From Azospirillum sp. TSO22-1 (lineage in GTDB: Bacteria; Pseudomonadota; Alphaproteobacteria; Azospirillales; Azospirillaceae): DNA of 43,377 nt. The DNA lies in NCBI RefSeq assembly GCF_003116015.1, contig NZ_LGQZ01000105.1, forward strand, positions 1 to 43,377, written 5' to 3'. Made by a program: the position numbers and the translations under genes. Positions 18,457 to 25,635 of this stretch are shown piece by piece (position 1 is the first letter of the stretch; each line of letters starts with the position of its first letter). The notes beneath the pieces are model-generated. The model was given only the letters and a program-made list of their open reading frames with translations, was not told where the DNA came from and made no database searches.

Positions 18457-19101
18457 CTACTTCAACACCGCCGTCTTCCCGCAGCGGTCCGCCACGCCCT
18501 TGCCGCAGGCGCGCGGGGTGAGATCCTTGTCGAGGCAGACGCGCACCTCGCTGACCTGCCGGCGCTGGCAGACCAGGGCGATCATGTCGGGCTTCAGCCC
18601 CGGGTTGGCCTCGACGAACTGCGACTCGACCTGGTCGGCGGGCATCGACAGGCCGTCCTTCGGCGCCGACAGCGCGGCCGGCACCTTCACCTTGCCGGAC
18701 GCGGCCCGCACTTTGGCGAAATAGTCCGTCGCCGGCAGGCCGGAGCAGGTGCCGTGCGTCTTCCACTCGTGCAGAATCAAACCGACGTCCGGCATGGTGC
18801 CGATCATGTCGTCCACCACCGCCTTCGGCACGGTGCGGCCCGAGGCGCAGGAGCGCGGGTAGCCGCCACCGGCGAACTGCGGCCACAGGCCGTGCACCAC
18901 CCAGCCGAAGCGCTTGCCGGTCGCGCACTGTTCGGTGTCGGCGGCGCGCGATTCCCGCGCGCAGTAGGCCGGCGACCAGGACAGGCTGAGCACGTAGTAG
19001 TCGAAGGCGCCGGGCTCTGCCTTGCGCTGCGCCGACGCCGCGCCGGGCGTCAGGGTGATTGCAACCAGGAATAGGGAAAAAGCGGAAGCTGATATCCGCA
19101 T
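18457..19101 (-). CDS. Secreted ribonuclease T2 family enzyme
   Basis: 214 residues. A Sec signal peptide (ISASAFSLFLVAITLTPGAASA) precedes a domain with both catalytic boxes of RNase T2: CAS I in WVVHGLWPQ and CAS II in HEWKTHGTC. Three histidines and the Glu/Lys of the active site are present. Eight or more cysteines suit disulfide bonding in the periplasm. It is expected to cut RNA at any base through a cyclic phosphate, as RNase I does in E. coli. The ATG follows GGAGACGACG. It is divergent from aat and separates aat from accC. Confidence 0.93.
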   Translation of the reverse strand: MRISASAFSLFLVAITLTPGAASAQRKAEPGAFDYYVLSLSWSPAYCARESRAADTEQCATGKRFGWVVHGLWPQFAGGGYPRSCASGRTVPKAVVDDMIGTMPDVGLILHEWKTHGTCSGLPATDYFAKVRAASGKVKVPAALSAPKDGLSMPADQVESQFVEANPGLKPDMIALVCQRRQVSEVRVCLDKDLTPRACGKGVADRCGKTAVLK

Positions 19102-19203
19102 CGTCGTCTCCGCGATGGAAAGAGCACGCAGTGTTTGAACACCATTGTGCGCCAAAGCCCGCTTCGTGTCACGCCGCCGCGCGCGGCGTTTGGACGGTGG
19201 CTT

Positions 19204-19232
19204 TCGACGGCGCCGCGCGGACCCGGTATACT
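19204..19232 (+). promoter_or_regulatory. aat promoter, predicted leaderless
   Basis: TCGACG (19204-19209), a 17-base spacer and TATACT (19227-19232). The -10 ends six bases before the aat ATG (19239), so a start point seven bases after the -10 would coincide with the A of the start codon. No Shine-Dalgarno is seen before aat, which fits leaderless translation. Confidence 0.55.
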
Positions 19233-19238
19233 GCGCGC

Positions 19239-19880
19239 ATGATCGAGCTGAACGCCGAGCTTCTCCTGCGTGCCTACGCGTCGGGCATCTTTCCGATGGC
19301 GGAGAGCGCCGACTCGCCGGACCTCTACTGGTTCGACCCGGAACAGCGCGGCATCCTGCCGCTGGACACGTTCCACGTGCCCAAGCGCCTGAGGCGCACG
19401 GTGCGCGCCGGTACGTTCGAGCTGCGCTTCGACCACGACTTCCGCGCGGTGATCGAGGCGTGCGCCGAGCCTACCGCGGAGCGGCCGAAGACCTGGATCA
19501 ACGCCGACATCGTCCGGCTCTACGGCGACCTGCACGACCAGGGCTTCGCCCACTGCGTCGAGACGTGGCGGGACGGGCGGCTGGTCGGTGGGCTGTACGG
19601 GGTGTCGCTGGGCACCGCGTTCTTCGGCGAGAGCATGTTCAGCCGCGAGACGGACGCCAGCAAGGTGGCGCTGGTGCATCTGGTGGCGCGGCTGCGGGCC
19701 GGCGGCTTCACGCTGCTCGACACCCAGTTCGTGACCGAGCACCTGAACCGCTTCGGCGCCGTCGAGATTCCGCGCGCCGAGTACCGCCGCCGTCTGGCGC
19801 GCGCGCTGGGCGGCCGCGGCGTGTTTGGGGGGATCGACCAGGAGCGGGCGGTGGAGGCCCTACTTGGCCAGGCAGGATAG
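19239..19880 (+). CDS. aat: Leucyl/phenylalanyl-tRNA--protein transferase
   Basis: 213 residues. It adds Leu or Phe from aminoacyl-tRNA to proteins with N-terminal Lys or Arg, marking them for ClpS/ClpAP (N-degron pathway). Family motifs are LLLRAYASGIFPMAES, LYWFDPEQRGILPLD, FHVPKRLRRT, TWINADIV, HCVETWRDGRLVGGLYGVSLG, FFGESMFSRETDASKVAL and FTLLDTQFVTEHL. Length is standard. The promoter sits directly before the ATG. The 3' end overlaps the convergent DUF2155 gene by 21 bases. In related genomes aat lies next to accC. Confidence 0.96.
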   Translation: MIELNAELLLRAYASGIFPMAESADSPDLYWFDPEQRGILPLDTFHVPKRLRRTVRAGTFELRFDHDFRAVIEACAEPTAERPKTWINADIVRLYGDLHDQGFAHCVETWRDGRLVGGLYGVSLGTAFFGESMFSRETDASKVALVHLVARLRAGGFTLLDTQFVTEHLNRFGAVEIPRAEYRRRLARALGGRGVFGGIDQERAVEALLGQAG

Positions 19881-20249
19881 CACCCAGAGATCGTAGATCG
19901 GGTGCTCCATGGCCGACAGCGCCGGGCTGGAGGCGAACATCCAGCCGCTGAACACGGATTCCGCCTTGGCGTCCGGCTTGGCCTCGACCACCTCGAAGAA
20001 GGCGGCCGACTCCGGCGCCTCGATCGGCGGATTCTCCTTGCAGGCGCGCAGCGTGATCCGCAGGTTGCCGAACGACTTCGTCTCGCCAACGGCGATCTCG
20101 AAGGTCGAGGTGCGCGCGGTGACCTTGTCGAGGGTCTGCACGCGGGCGGCCGGGCGGTCCACCATCTGCGATGGCACCGGTGCGGCCGCGGCCGTGCCGG
20201 CAAAGGCGAGAAGCGCAACCGCGCAGGCCGCGCGCAGACCGGAAGGCAT
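19860..20249 (-). CDS. DUF2155 exported protein
   Basis: 129 residues. A signal peptide (about 1-22, ending AAAAP) precedes a DUF2155 domain: LDKVTARTSTFEIAVGE, FGNLRITLRACKENPP and the ending VFSGWMFASSPALSAMEHP-YDLWVLSC. DUF2155 proteins are restricted to alphaproteobacteria as far as I know, are found beside aat and mlaD, and have no proven role; two conserved cysteines (in LRACKE and WVLSC) could form a disulfide in the periplasm. The start ATG at 20249 lacks a strong ribosome site. It runs tail-to-tail into aat. Confidence 0.88.
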   Translation of the reverse strand: MPSGLRAACAVALLAFAGTAAAAPVPSQMVDRPAARVQTLDKVTARTSTFEIAVGETKSFGNLRITLRACKENPPIEAPESAAFFEVVEAKPDAKAESVFSGWMFASSPALSAMEHPIYDLWVLSCLAK

Positions 20250-20382
20250 CGTCACGTCCGTTCGCTGTCGGAAACCGTCCGCGCCTTTATAGCGGAAGCC
20301 CGACGCGCGTCCAGACGGACGTTCGCCCGTCCGGGGCTGGCCTGCGTTGCGCTGCCCTGGGTTGGTTTGCCTGGGCGTCGGG

Positions 20383-20613
20383 TCAGTAGGCGCTGCCGGT
20401 GCGTTGCTGCTCCTGGTGCTCTTCCACCTTCTCGACACCGGCGCCGCCCGCGGCGCCCACGCCGGCGCCGACCACCGCGCCCACTGGGCCGCCGACCATA
20501 GCGCCGGCCGCCGCGCCACCCAGGCCGCCGGTCGCGGCCTTTTCCTCCATGTTGGCGCCGCACGCCGTCAGCGCCAGGCCGAGCGCCAGGATCGGCAGAG
20601 TACGGATCAGCAT
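20383..20613 (-). CDS. Small glycine-zipper lipoprotein
   Basis: 76 residues. The signal LIRTLPILALGLALTAC ends in a lipobox (LTAC). The mature part has an Ala/Gly zipper (TGGLGGAAAGAMVGGPVGAV, then VGAGVGAAGGAGV), which can form packed membrane helices as in OsmB-like and YMGG-type lipoproteins, and a Glu/Gln-rich tail (EKVEEHQEQQ). A GGAGT lies nine bases before the ATG. No function can be given. It sits in the segment that separates DUF2155 from mlaD. Confidence 0.75.
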   Translation of the reverse strand: MLIRTLPILALGLALTACGANMEEKAATGGLGGAAAGAMVGGPVGAVVGAGVGAAGGAGVEKVEEHQEQQRTGSAY

Positions 20614-20691
20614 CGTCTTGACTCCCCATTGTCGTGCGCTCATGCGCGTCGGCGGGGAAACGGCCTGGGATGGTGAGGGTTCCGCCGTGCG

Positions 20692-21450
20692 TCAGGCCGG
20701 CTTGTCGGCGGCGAAGCGCAGGCGGACGTAGTCGGCGGTCCACCGGCCGTCCTCGGCGCGCAGTTCGGGCTCCAGTTCCGCCAGCACCTCGCCGAGGAAG
20801 CTCGGACGCTCGGCCGGCGGCAGCGCCTGGGTGAAGCTCTGCGCGAAGGTGGCGAGCCAGCCCGCCATGTCGGTCGGCAGCGGGGTGGGGCGGGGGAAGC
20901 GCTCGATGCGGCGGACGTGGAGGCCGGCCGATTCCAGCCGCGCGCGGTAGTCCTCCGGCGTCGGGAAGTACCAGGGATCGACGCGCCGCGCGTCGATGCC
21001 GCGGCGTTGCAGCGCGCGGCCCAGCGCGGCGTGGATGGCGCCGACGTTGCCGGCCGCGCCGCACTCGCCGACGAAGCGCCCGCCGGGCTTGAGCGCGCGG
21101 CACACCCCGGCGATCACCGCGTCGGGATGCTTCATCCAGTGCAGCGCCGCGTTGGAGAACACCGCGTCGAACTCCTGGCGGAAGGGCAGGGCGTGCGCAT
21201 CGACGACCCGCGCGTCGAGCCCACGGAGGCGCGCCGCCTCGACCTGTTCGGCGCTGGAGTCGATGCCGACCACGGTGCAGCCGGCGGCCACCAGCGCTTC
21301 GGTCAGGCTGCCCTCGCCGCAGCCGATGTCGAGGACGCGCTCGCCCGGTCTTGGCGCCAGCCACTCCACCACGCCCAGCCCCAGCTTCGGCACGAAGCCG
21401 GCGTGCTGCATGTAGTGATCGGATTCCCAGCGCTGAACCGTGACGGACAC
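20692..21450 (-). CDS. Class I SAM-dependent methyltransferase (trans-aconitate methyltransferase-like)
   Basis: 252 residues. Motif I is VLDIGCGEGSLTEAL, followed by VVGIDSSAEQVEAAR, DAHALPF, FDAVFSNAALHWMKHPD and ALKPGGRFVGECG. The region after HWMKHPDAVI and the PWYFPTPEDYRARLESAGL block resemble Tam-like and related small-molecule methyltransferases, but the substrate cannot be read from sequence. I chose a GTG at 21450, four bases after GAGGGTAAC; an ATG further upstream has none. Its promoter region overlaps the end of the minus-strand toxin gene, so it may be co-transcribed with the toxin-antitoxin pair. Confidence 0.82.
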   Translation of the reverse strand: MSVTVQRWESDHYMQHAGFVPKLGLGVVEWLAPRPGERVLDIGCGEGSLTEALVAAGCTVVGIDSSAEQVEAARLRGLDARVVDAHALPFRQEFDAVFSNAALHWMKHPDAVIAGVCRALKPGGRFVGECGAAGNVGAIHAALGRALQRRGIDARRVDPWYFPTPEDYRARLESAGLHVRRIERFPRPTPLPTDMAGWLATFAQSFTQALPPAERPSFLGEVLAELEPELRAEDGRWTADYVRLRFAADKPA

Positions 21451-21470
21451 GTTACCCTCTAAAACTATAG

Positions 21471-21743
21471 TCAAGGCAGGGGCATGCGTCGGCCGTGCCG
21501 GACGCGCATGATTCTGACCTCATCGCCATCGATGCGGTAACGAATAATGTATGGCCACACGATCAGCAACTCCCGTCGATCTCCGCTGATCGGCCGTCCG
21601 CGTTCGGGGAGTTCGCCAAGGCTCTCACCCGTGACGAGCAGACGTTCAGCCAAGTGCACGGCTGCGTCTGGGTTGAACGCCATGACGTAGGTGTAGATGA
21701 GATCGATGTCGCGCAGGGCGGCGGGCGCCCAGATCACCCGCAA
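21471..21743 (-). CDS. ParE/RelE-type toxin, second module
   Basis: 90 residues. VIWAPAALRDIDLIYTYV is the first strand and helix, AERLLVTGESLGELPERGRP the second helix and turn, then RELLIVWPYIIRYRIDGDEV and IMRVRHGRRMP the terminal strands with the basic active-site side. This is a canonical RelE/ParE fold with a His-Gly-Arg-Arg end. Two starts are possible: TTG at 21743, which restores the usual M-x-V-x-W beginning, or GTG at 21737, which overlaps the antitoxin stop as GTGA. The frame is intact. Confidence 0.85.
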   Translation of the reverse strand: MRVIWAPAALRDIDLIYTYVMAFNPDAAVHLAERLLVTGESLGELPERGRPISGDRRELLIVWPYIIRYRIDGDEVRIMRVRHGRRMPLP

Positions 21744-21904
21744 GGCGGCGGCTCGTACTGACCTGCAGTCAGCTTCTTGAGCCAGACGCGGACCTTCTCG
21801 TGCGGGATTCCCTTGCCGGCCGCCAACTCGGCCTCCGCCTCGAGGAGCGCCTGCTCTTCAAGGTCATGATTTTCGATGTCGAAGATGCTGGCCGGTTCGC
21901 CCAT
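21734..21904 (-). CDS. Small antitoxin of the second toxin-antitoxin module
   Basis: 56 residues, below the usual size cut-off for gene calling. It starts MGEPASIFDIENHDLEEQA, followed by LLEAEAELAAGKGIPHEKV and RVWLKKL. The EAEA-LAAGKG-IPHEKVRVWL pattern recurs in short ParD-like antitoxins placed before RelE/ParE toxins. It overlaps the toxin start. Unlike the first module, it lacks an obvious ribbon-helix-helix domain, so DNA binding is unclear. A promoter ends directly before its ATG and no Shine-Dalgarno is seen. Confidence 0.78.
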   Translation of the reverse strand: MGEPASIFDIENHDLEEQALLEAEAELAAGKGIPHEKVRVWLKKLTAGQYEPPPCG

Positions 21905-21910
21905 GGGGGG

Positions 21911-21939
21911 AATCTACGCGTGAACGGTGCCGTCGGCAA
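21911..21939 (-). promoter_or_regulatory. Promoter of the second toxin-antitoxin module, predicted leaderless
   Basis: On the minus strand TTGCCG (21939-21934), a 17-base spacer and TAGATT (21916-21911). Seven bases after the -10 is the A of the antitoxin ATG (21904). This is the second promoter in the window placed so close to its gene. Confidence 0.5.
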
Positions 21940-21992
21940 GGGCACGCGGAGTGGCTCATGCGGATGGGGGCGGGGCAAGGCCCGCCCGTTCC

Positions 21993-22484
21993 TCACATCT
22001 TCGCCGCGCCCGGATCCTTCGGCGCGTCGCCGCCCTTGTTGGTGTTCTGCAGGCTGAAGATGACCTGGCCCAGCAGCTGTTCCAGGCCCGGCACGCTCTG
22101 CGTGTACTCGATGCGGCCGCCGGCGGCGATCGTCTGCTCCTCGCCGCCGGGCTCCAGCGACATGTACTTGCCGCCCAGCAGGCTCTCGGACGCCACCACG
22201 GCGGCGGTGTCCTTGGGCAGCTTGATGCCGTTGTCGATCTGCATGTGGACAACGGCCTGGAACGACTTGGGGTCGAGCGACAGGCTCTCGACCGAACCAA
22301 CCTTCACGCCGCTGATGCGCACGTCCGCCCCCGCCGCCAGCCCGTTGATGCTGGAGAAGTTGGCGGACACGGCGTAGCCCTGGACCTTGCGCAGGTCGGC
22401 GCTGCGGTAGGCGAAGACCAGGAAGAAGGCGGCGACCACGAGGACGACGCCGCCCAGCACGGTCTCGATGACGTTCCGGCGCAT
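21993..22484 (-). CDS. mlaD: Outer-membrane lipid asymmetry protein MlaD
   Basis: 163 residues. An N-terminal membrane anchor (about 6-27) is followed by one MCE domain: YAVSANFSSINGLAAGADVRISGVKVGSV and then LLGGKYMSLEPGG, ending in a helical region (VPGLEQLLGQVIFSLQN). MlaD forms a hexameric ring bound to the MlaFEB ABC transporter and carries phospholipids between the membranes. The MlaE/F genes are not in this window. It lies 25 bases after NDUFA12 on the minus strand. Confidence 0.95.
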   Translation of the reverse strand: MRRNVIETVLGGVVLVVAAFFLVFAYRSADLRKVQGYAVSANFSSINGLAAGADVRISGVKVGSVESLSLDPKSFQAVVHMQIDNGIKLPKDTAAVVASESLLGGKYMSLEPGGEEQTIAAGGRIEYTQSVPGLEQLLGQVIFSLQNTNKGGDAPKDPGAAKM

Positions 22485-22509
22485 GATGGTTCCTAGCTCG
22501 GCCGGCGGC

Positions 22510-22902
22510 TCAGTTCGGCGTCCACGGCTCGTAGTCGCCGGTGGCGCCCGCCCGCTTGCCGCCCTGCAGCACGTGGCCGGGCGGACGGTAGGCCTGCGCC
22601 GAGCCCGACGGGTTCGGCTTCCACTCCTGCTGCCACGCCTTGTGGTACGGGCTCTGGCCCTCGGGCAGCGGCTCCTTGGCCGAGTGGTGCAGCCACGCGT
22701 GCCACTCCGGCGGCACCTTGGACGCCTCGGGCTCGCCGTTGTACAGCACCCAGCGGCGCTCGCGCATGCCGGCGCGCGCGTTCTTGGCGCGGTAGTACGT
22801 GTTGCCGAAGCGGTCGGTGCCGACCAGCTCGCCCCGGCGCCACGTCAGGAAGCGGATCTGGATGTTGGCCATCCAGGTAATGAGGGAGACTTTTTCGCTC
22901 AT
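22510..22902 (-). CDS. NDUFA12-family accessory subunit of complex I (17.2 kDa type)
   Basis: 130 residues. Family blocks are LTWRRGELVGTDRFGNTYYR, RERRWVLYNGEPEASKVPPE and WHAWLHH, with the terminal GDYEPWTPN. NDUFA12/B17.2 is one of the supernumerary NADH:ubiquinone oxidoreductase subunits that alphaproteobacteria share with mitochondria; it binds near the peripheral arm. The ATG at 22902 gives the usual MSEKVSLI start; no strong ribosome site is visible. Its presence supports an alphaproteobacterial source. Confidence 0.95.
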   Translation of the reverse strand: MSEKVSLITWMANIQIRFLTWRRGELVGTDRFGNTYYRAKNARAGMRERRWVLYNGEPEASKVPPEWHAWLHHSAKEPLPEGQSPYHKAWQQEWKPNPSGSAQAYRPPGHVLQGGKRAGATGDYEPWTPN

Positions 22903-23025
22903 CGTCGCGGTCGGTGTCGTTTTGCAGGGAGGGCGTAGGCCCAAAGGGAGGGCCCCGGCGAACGGCGCGCACTATGACACCCCGATTGCCGCCCGTCCAC
23001 TGCCATGCTCCGGTTTTTCAAGCAC

Positions 23026-23679
23026 TCAGGCGAAGCGGCGCTCGGTCAGCAGAAGGCGCAGCGCGAATCCCAGGAACAGCACGCCCGCCACGCCGTCCAG
23101 CGCGGTGCGCAGAGCCCGGCTGGTCAGCACCCGGCGCGCCGCCCCGGCGCTCAGCACCGCCACGCCGGCGAGGTAGACGCAGCCCATGCCCCCCAAAATC
23201 AGGCCGAGCAGGAAGATCTGCACCCCCACCATGCCGCGCTCCGGCGCCACGAACTGCGGCACGAAGGCGAGGTAGAACAGGATGATCTTCGGATTCAGCA
23301 GGTTGGTCAGCAGCGCGTTGGCGAACACCCGCCGCGCGGACGCGGGCGGCGGCGGGTCGACGGGCGCGGCACCTTGCCGGTGCGCCACGGCGACGCTCCA
23401 CAGCGCCTTGCCGCCGATCCACGCCAGATAGGCGGCGCCGGCGTAGCGCAGCAGGTCGAACAGCGTCGGCGAGGCGGCGATCAGCGCCGACACCCCGGCC
23501 GCCGCCAGCACGGCCTGGACCACGTTCCCGGCGGTGATGCCGGCGGTCGCCACCAGCCCGGCGCGCCGCCCCTCGGTCAGCCCGCGCGCCAGCACCAGCA
23601 GCGAGTCGGGGCCGGGCGCCAGCACCAGCACGGTGGCGGCGACGAGATAGAGCTGCAGCAGATGCGGGTCGAGCGGCAT
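23026..23679 (-). CDS. LysE/RhtB-family amino-acid exporter
   Basis: 217 residues. Five to six membrane helices. The N-terminus LVAATVLVLAPGPDSLLVLAR is the LysE/RhtB signature, followed by GLVATAGITAGNVVQAVLAA and NALLTNLLNPKIILFYLAFVPQF. Such proteins export amino acids (homoserine, threonine, lysine and others); the substrate cannot be read. It is separated from lpxL by 86 bases on the same strand. Confidence 0.93.
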   Translation of the reverse strand: MPLDPHLLQLYLVAATVLVLAPGPDSLLVLARGLTEGRRAGLVATAGITAGNVVQAVLAAAGVSALIAASPTLFDLLRYAGAAYLAWIGGKALWSVAVAHRQGAAPVDPPPPASARRVFANALLTNLLNPKIILFYLAFVPQFVAPERGMVGVQIFLLGLILGGMGCVYLAGVAVLSAGAARRVLTSRALRTALDGVAGVLFLGFALRLLLTERRFA

Positions 23680-23765
23680 GGCCGATACCTCGGGAAGGGC
23701 GGTGTGGCAGCGACTATAGTTCGCCGCGCCAACCGACACACCCGCGTTGCGCGCAGGGCCGGTCT

Positions 23766-24662
23766 TCAGTCCGGCCACCTCCGGTGCGTCCACAGCCACT
23801 GCTCCGGCCGCTCGCGGATCCAGCTTTCCAGCAGGGCGGTCAGCCGTTCGGTCAGGATCCGGGCGTCGGCGGCGCGGTCGCCGGTGTTCGGCGGGTCCAG
23901 CGGCGGGAAGACGGTGATGCGGAAGCGGGCGCCGCCCAGCCGTTCCATGCGGGCCGGCGCGATGGGGATGCCCAGGCGCAGCGCGAACGTCGCCGCCGCC
24001 GGCGCGGTCATGGCGTCGCGGCCGAAGAAGCGGACGGGAATGCCGTCGTTCAGCTTCTGGTCGATCAGGATGGCGACGTGCCCGCCCTCCGACAGGAGGC
24101 GGACCAGCGTGCGCGCGCCGGCCGGCCCCTTGGGGATGTGCGTCGAGCTGCCGGCGCCGCGCAGCGCGACCAGCAGGTCGCCCACATCCGGGTTGTTCGG
24201 CGCCCGGTAGACCAGCGCCAGTTCCAGCCCGTGCTTGCGCGAGGCCACCGGCGGCACCTCCCAGTTGGCGAGGTGGCCGGACACCAGGATGCCGCCGCGG
24301 CCGTCGCTGCGCATCGCCTCGAGGATCTCGCCGCCGACCACCTCCGTGTTGCGCTCGGCCAGCGCGTCGAGGTGCGCGTACTCGCCGATGGTGCGGCCGA
24401 GGTTGTCCCACATGCCGGTCAGGATCGCGTCGATCCCGGCGGCGGACTTCTCGGGGAAGGCGCGCTCCAGGTTGCGCCGGGCGGTGCGGTGGCTGGGCAG
24501 CCGCGGCCCCAGCGTCCGGCCGATGCGGGCGCCGAGGTCGGAGGCGCGCTCCGGCGTCCGTGCGCGGAACATCGCCACGGCGAGGCGCACCAGCGCCGTC
24601 TCCAGCGGATGGGCGACGTGGCGGGTCAGCCACTTGACGAGCGGGCTACGCGGCTTCGCCAC
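23766..24662 (-). CDS. lpxL: Lauroyl/myristoyl acyltransferase, LpxL/HtrB-like
   Basis: 298 residues. A basic N-terminus with one membrane helix is followed by the lysophospholipid acyltransferase domain, including the H-x4-E motif SGHLANWE (about residues 132-137) and later LIDQKLNDGIPVRFFGR, PAAATFALRLGIPIAPARMER and the ending RERPEQWLWTHRRW. It adds a secondary acyl chain to Kdo-lipid A at the inner membrane. The GTG start at 24662 lies inside the end of lpxK (17-base overlap). The context waaA-lpxK-lpxL supports the role. Confidence 0.93.
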   Translation of the reverse strand: MAKPRSPLVKWLTRHVAHPLETALVRLAVAMFRARTPERASDLGARIGRTLGPRLPSHRTARRNLERAFPEKSAAGIDAILTGMWDNLGRTIGEYAHLDALAERNTEVVGGEILEAMRSDGRGGILVSGHLANWEVPPVASRKHGLELALVYRAPNNPDVGDLLVALRGAGSSTHIPKGPAGARTLVRLLSEGGHVAILIDQKLNDGIPVRFFGRDAMTAPAAATFALRLGIPIAPARMERLGGARFRITVFPPLDPPNTGDRAADARILTERLTALLESWIRERPEQWLWTHRRWPD

Positions 24663-25635
24663 GGCGTCCTCCCTTGGCGACGAGGCGGTCGAGCAGGGTG
24701 TCGAGCGCCGCCGGGTCATCCCATGCCGCCCGCACCGGCAGCACCCGCACGCGGTCGCGCAGCGCCGTCGGCAGGCGGACGGCGTCCTTGGCGGTGGTGA
24801 CGGGCTCCGCCGCCAGCGCCTCGGCGCGGGCCAGCAGGCGGCGCACCTCGTCCTCGCGGTAGGGGTGGTGGTCGGCGAAGGGGTGCGCCTCGGCCACCCC
24901 GGCGCCCAGCGCCCGCAGCGTGTCGAAGAACTTCTCCGGCCGGCCGATGCCGGCGAAGGCAAGCACGCGGCGGCCGGCGAGTTCCGCCTCGTCCGCCTCG
25001 ATGCGGGCGCGCAGCACGGGCAGCGGCGCCACCCGCGCGGCGACTCCGGCGCGGTCGTCGCCCATCACCACAACGGCGTCGGCGCGGGCGAGGCCGCGCG
25101 CCACCGGCTCGCGCAGCGGCCCGGCGGGGACGAGGCGGCCGTTGCCGAACCCGGTGGCGCCGTCCACCACCAGCAGCGACAGGTCCTTGGCGAGGGCGGG
25201 GTTCTGGAAACCGTCGTCCATCACGATGGCCTGCGCCCCGGCCGCGGCCGCTGCCCGCGCCCCGGCGGCGCGGTCGCGCGCCACCCAGGTGGGGGCGTGT
25301 TCGGCCAGCAGCAGCGCTTCGTCGCCGACGTCGGCGGCGCCGTGCCGGGCCGGATCGACGGCGAGCGGCCCGCGCTCCGCCCCGCCGTGCCCGCGGGTCA
25401 GCGCGTGCGCCGCGACGCCGCGCGCCGTGAGCGCCTGCAGGATCGAGACCGCCACCGGCGTCTTCCCGGCGCCGCCGGCCACCAGGTTGCCGATGCACAG
25501 CACCGGCACGCCCGCGCGGCGCGGCGTCGTCAACCACATCCGCAGCGCGCCGCCCAGCCCGTACAGCGATCCTGCAGGGGCGAGCAGTCCCGCCAGCGCG
25601 CCGGCGGGCCGGTACCAGAAGGCAGGCGTTTTCAT
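24646..25635 (-). CDS. lpxK: Tetraacyldisaccharide 4'-kinase
   Basis: 329 residues. It phosphorylates the 4' position of the lipid A disaccharide. There is a membrane-associated N-terminus, then VPVLCIGNLVAGGAGKTPVAV with a P-loop GGAGKT, the DDGFQNPALAKDLSLLVVDG region that binds the acceptor, and VLAFAGIGRPEKFFDTL. Length is typical. ATG overlaps the waaA stop (ATGA), and the stop lies within lpxL: the three are translationally coupled. Confidence 0.96.
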   Translation of the reverse strand: MKTPAFWYRPAGALAGLLAPAGSLYGLGGALRMWLTTPRRAGVPVLCIGNLVAGGAGKTPVAVSILQALTARGVAAHALTRGHGGAERGPLAVDPARHGAADVGDEALLLAEHAPTWVARDRAAGARAAAAAGAQAIVMDDGFQNPALAKDLSLLVVDGATGFGNGRLVPAGPLREPVARGLARADAVVVMGDDRAGVAARVAPLPVLRARIEADEAELAGRRVLAFAGIGRPEKFFDTLRALGAGVAEAHPFADHHPYREDEVRRLLARAEALAAEPVTTAKDAVRLPTALRDRVRVLPVRAAWDDPAALDTLLDRLVAKGGRRGEAA

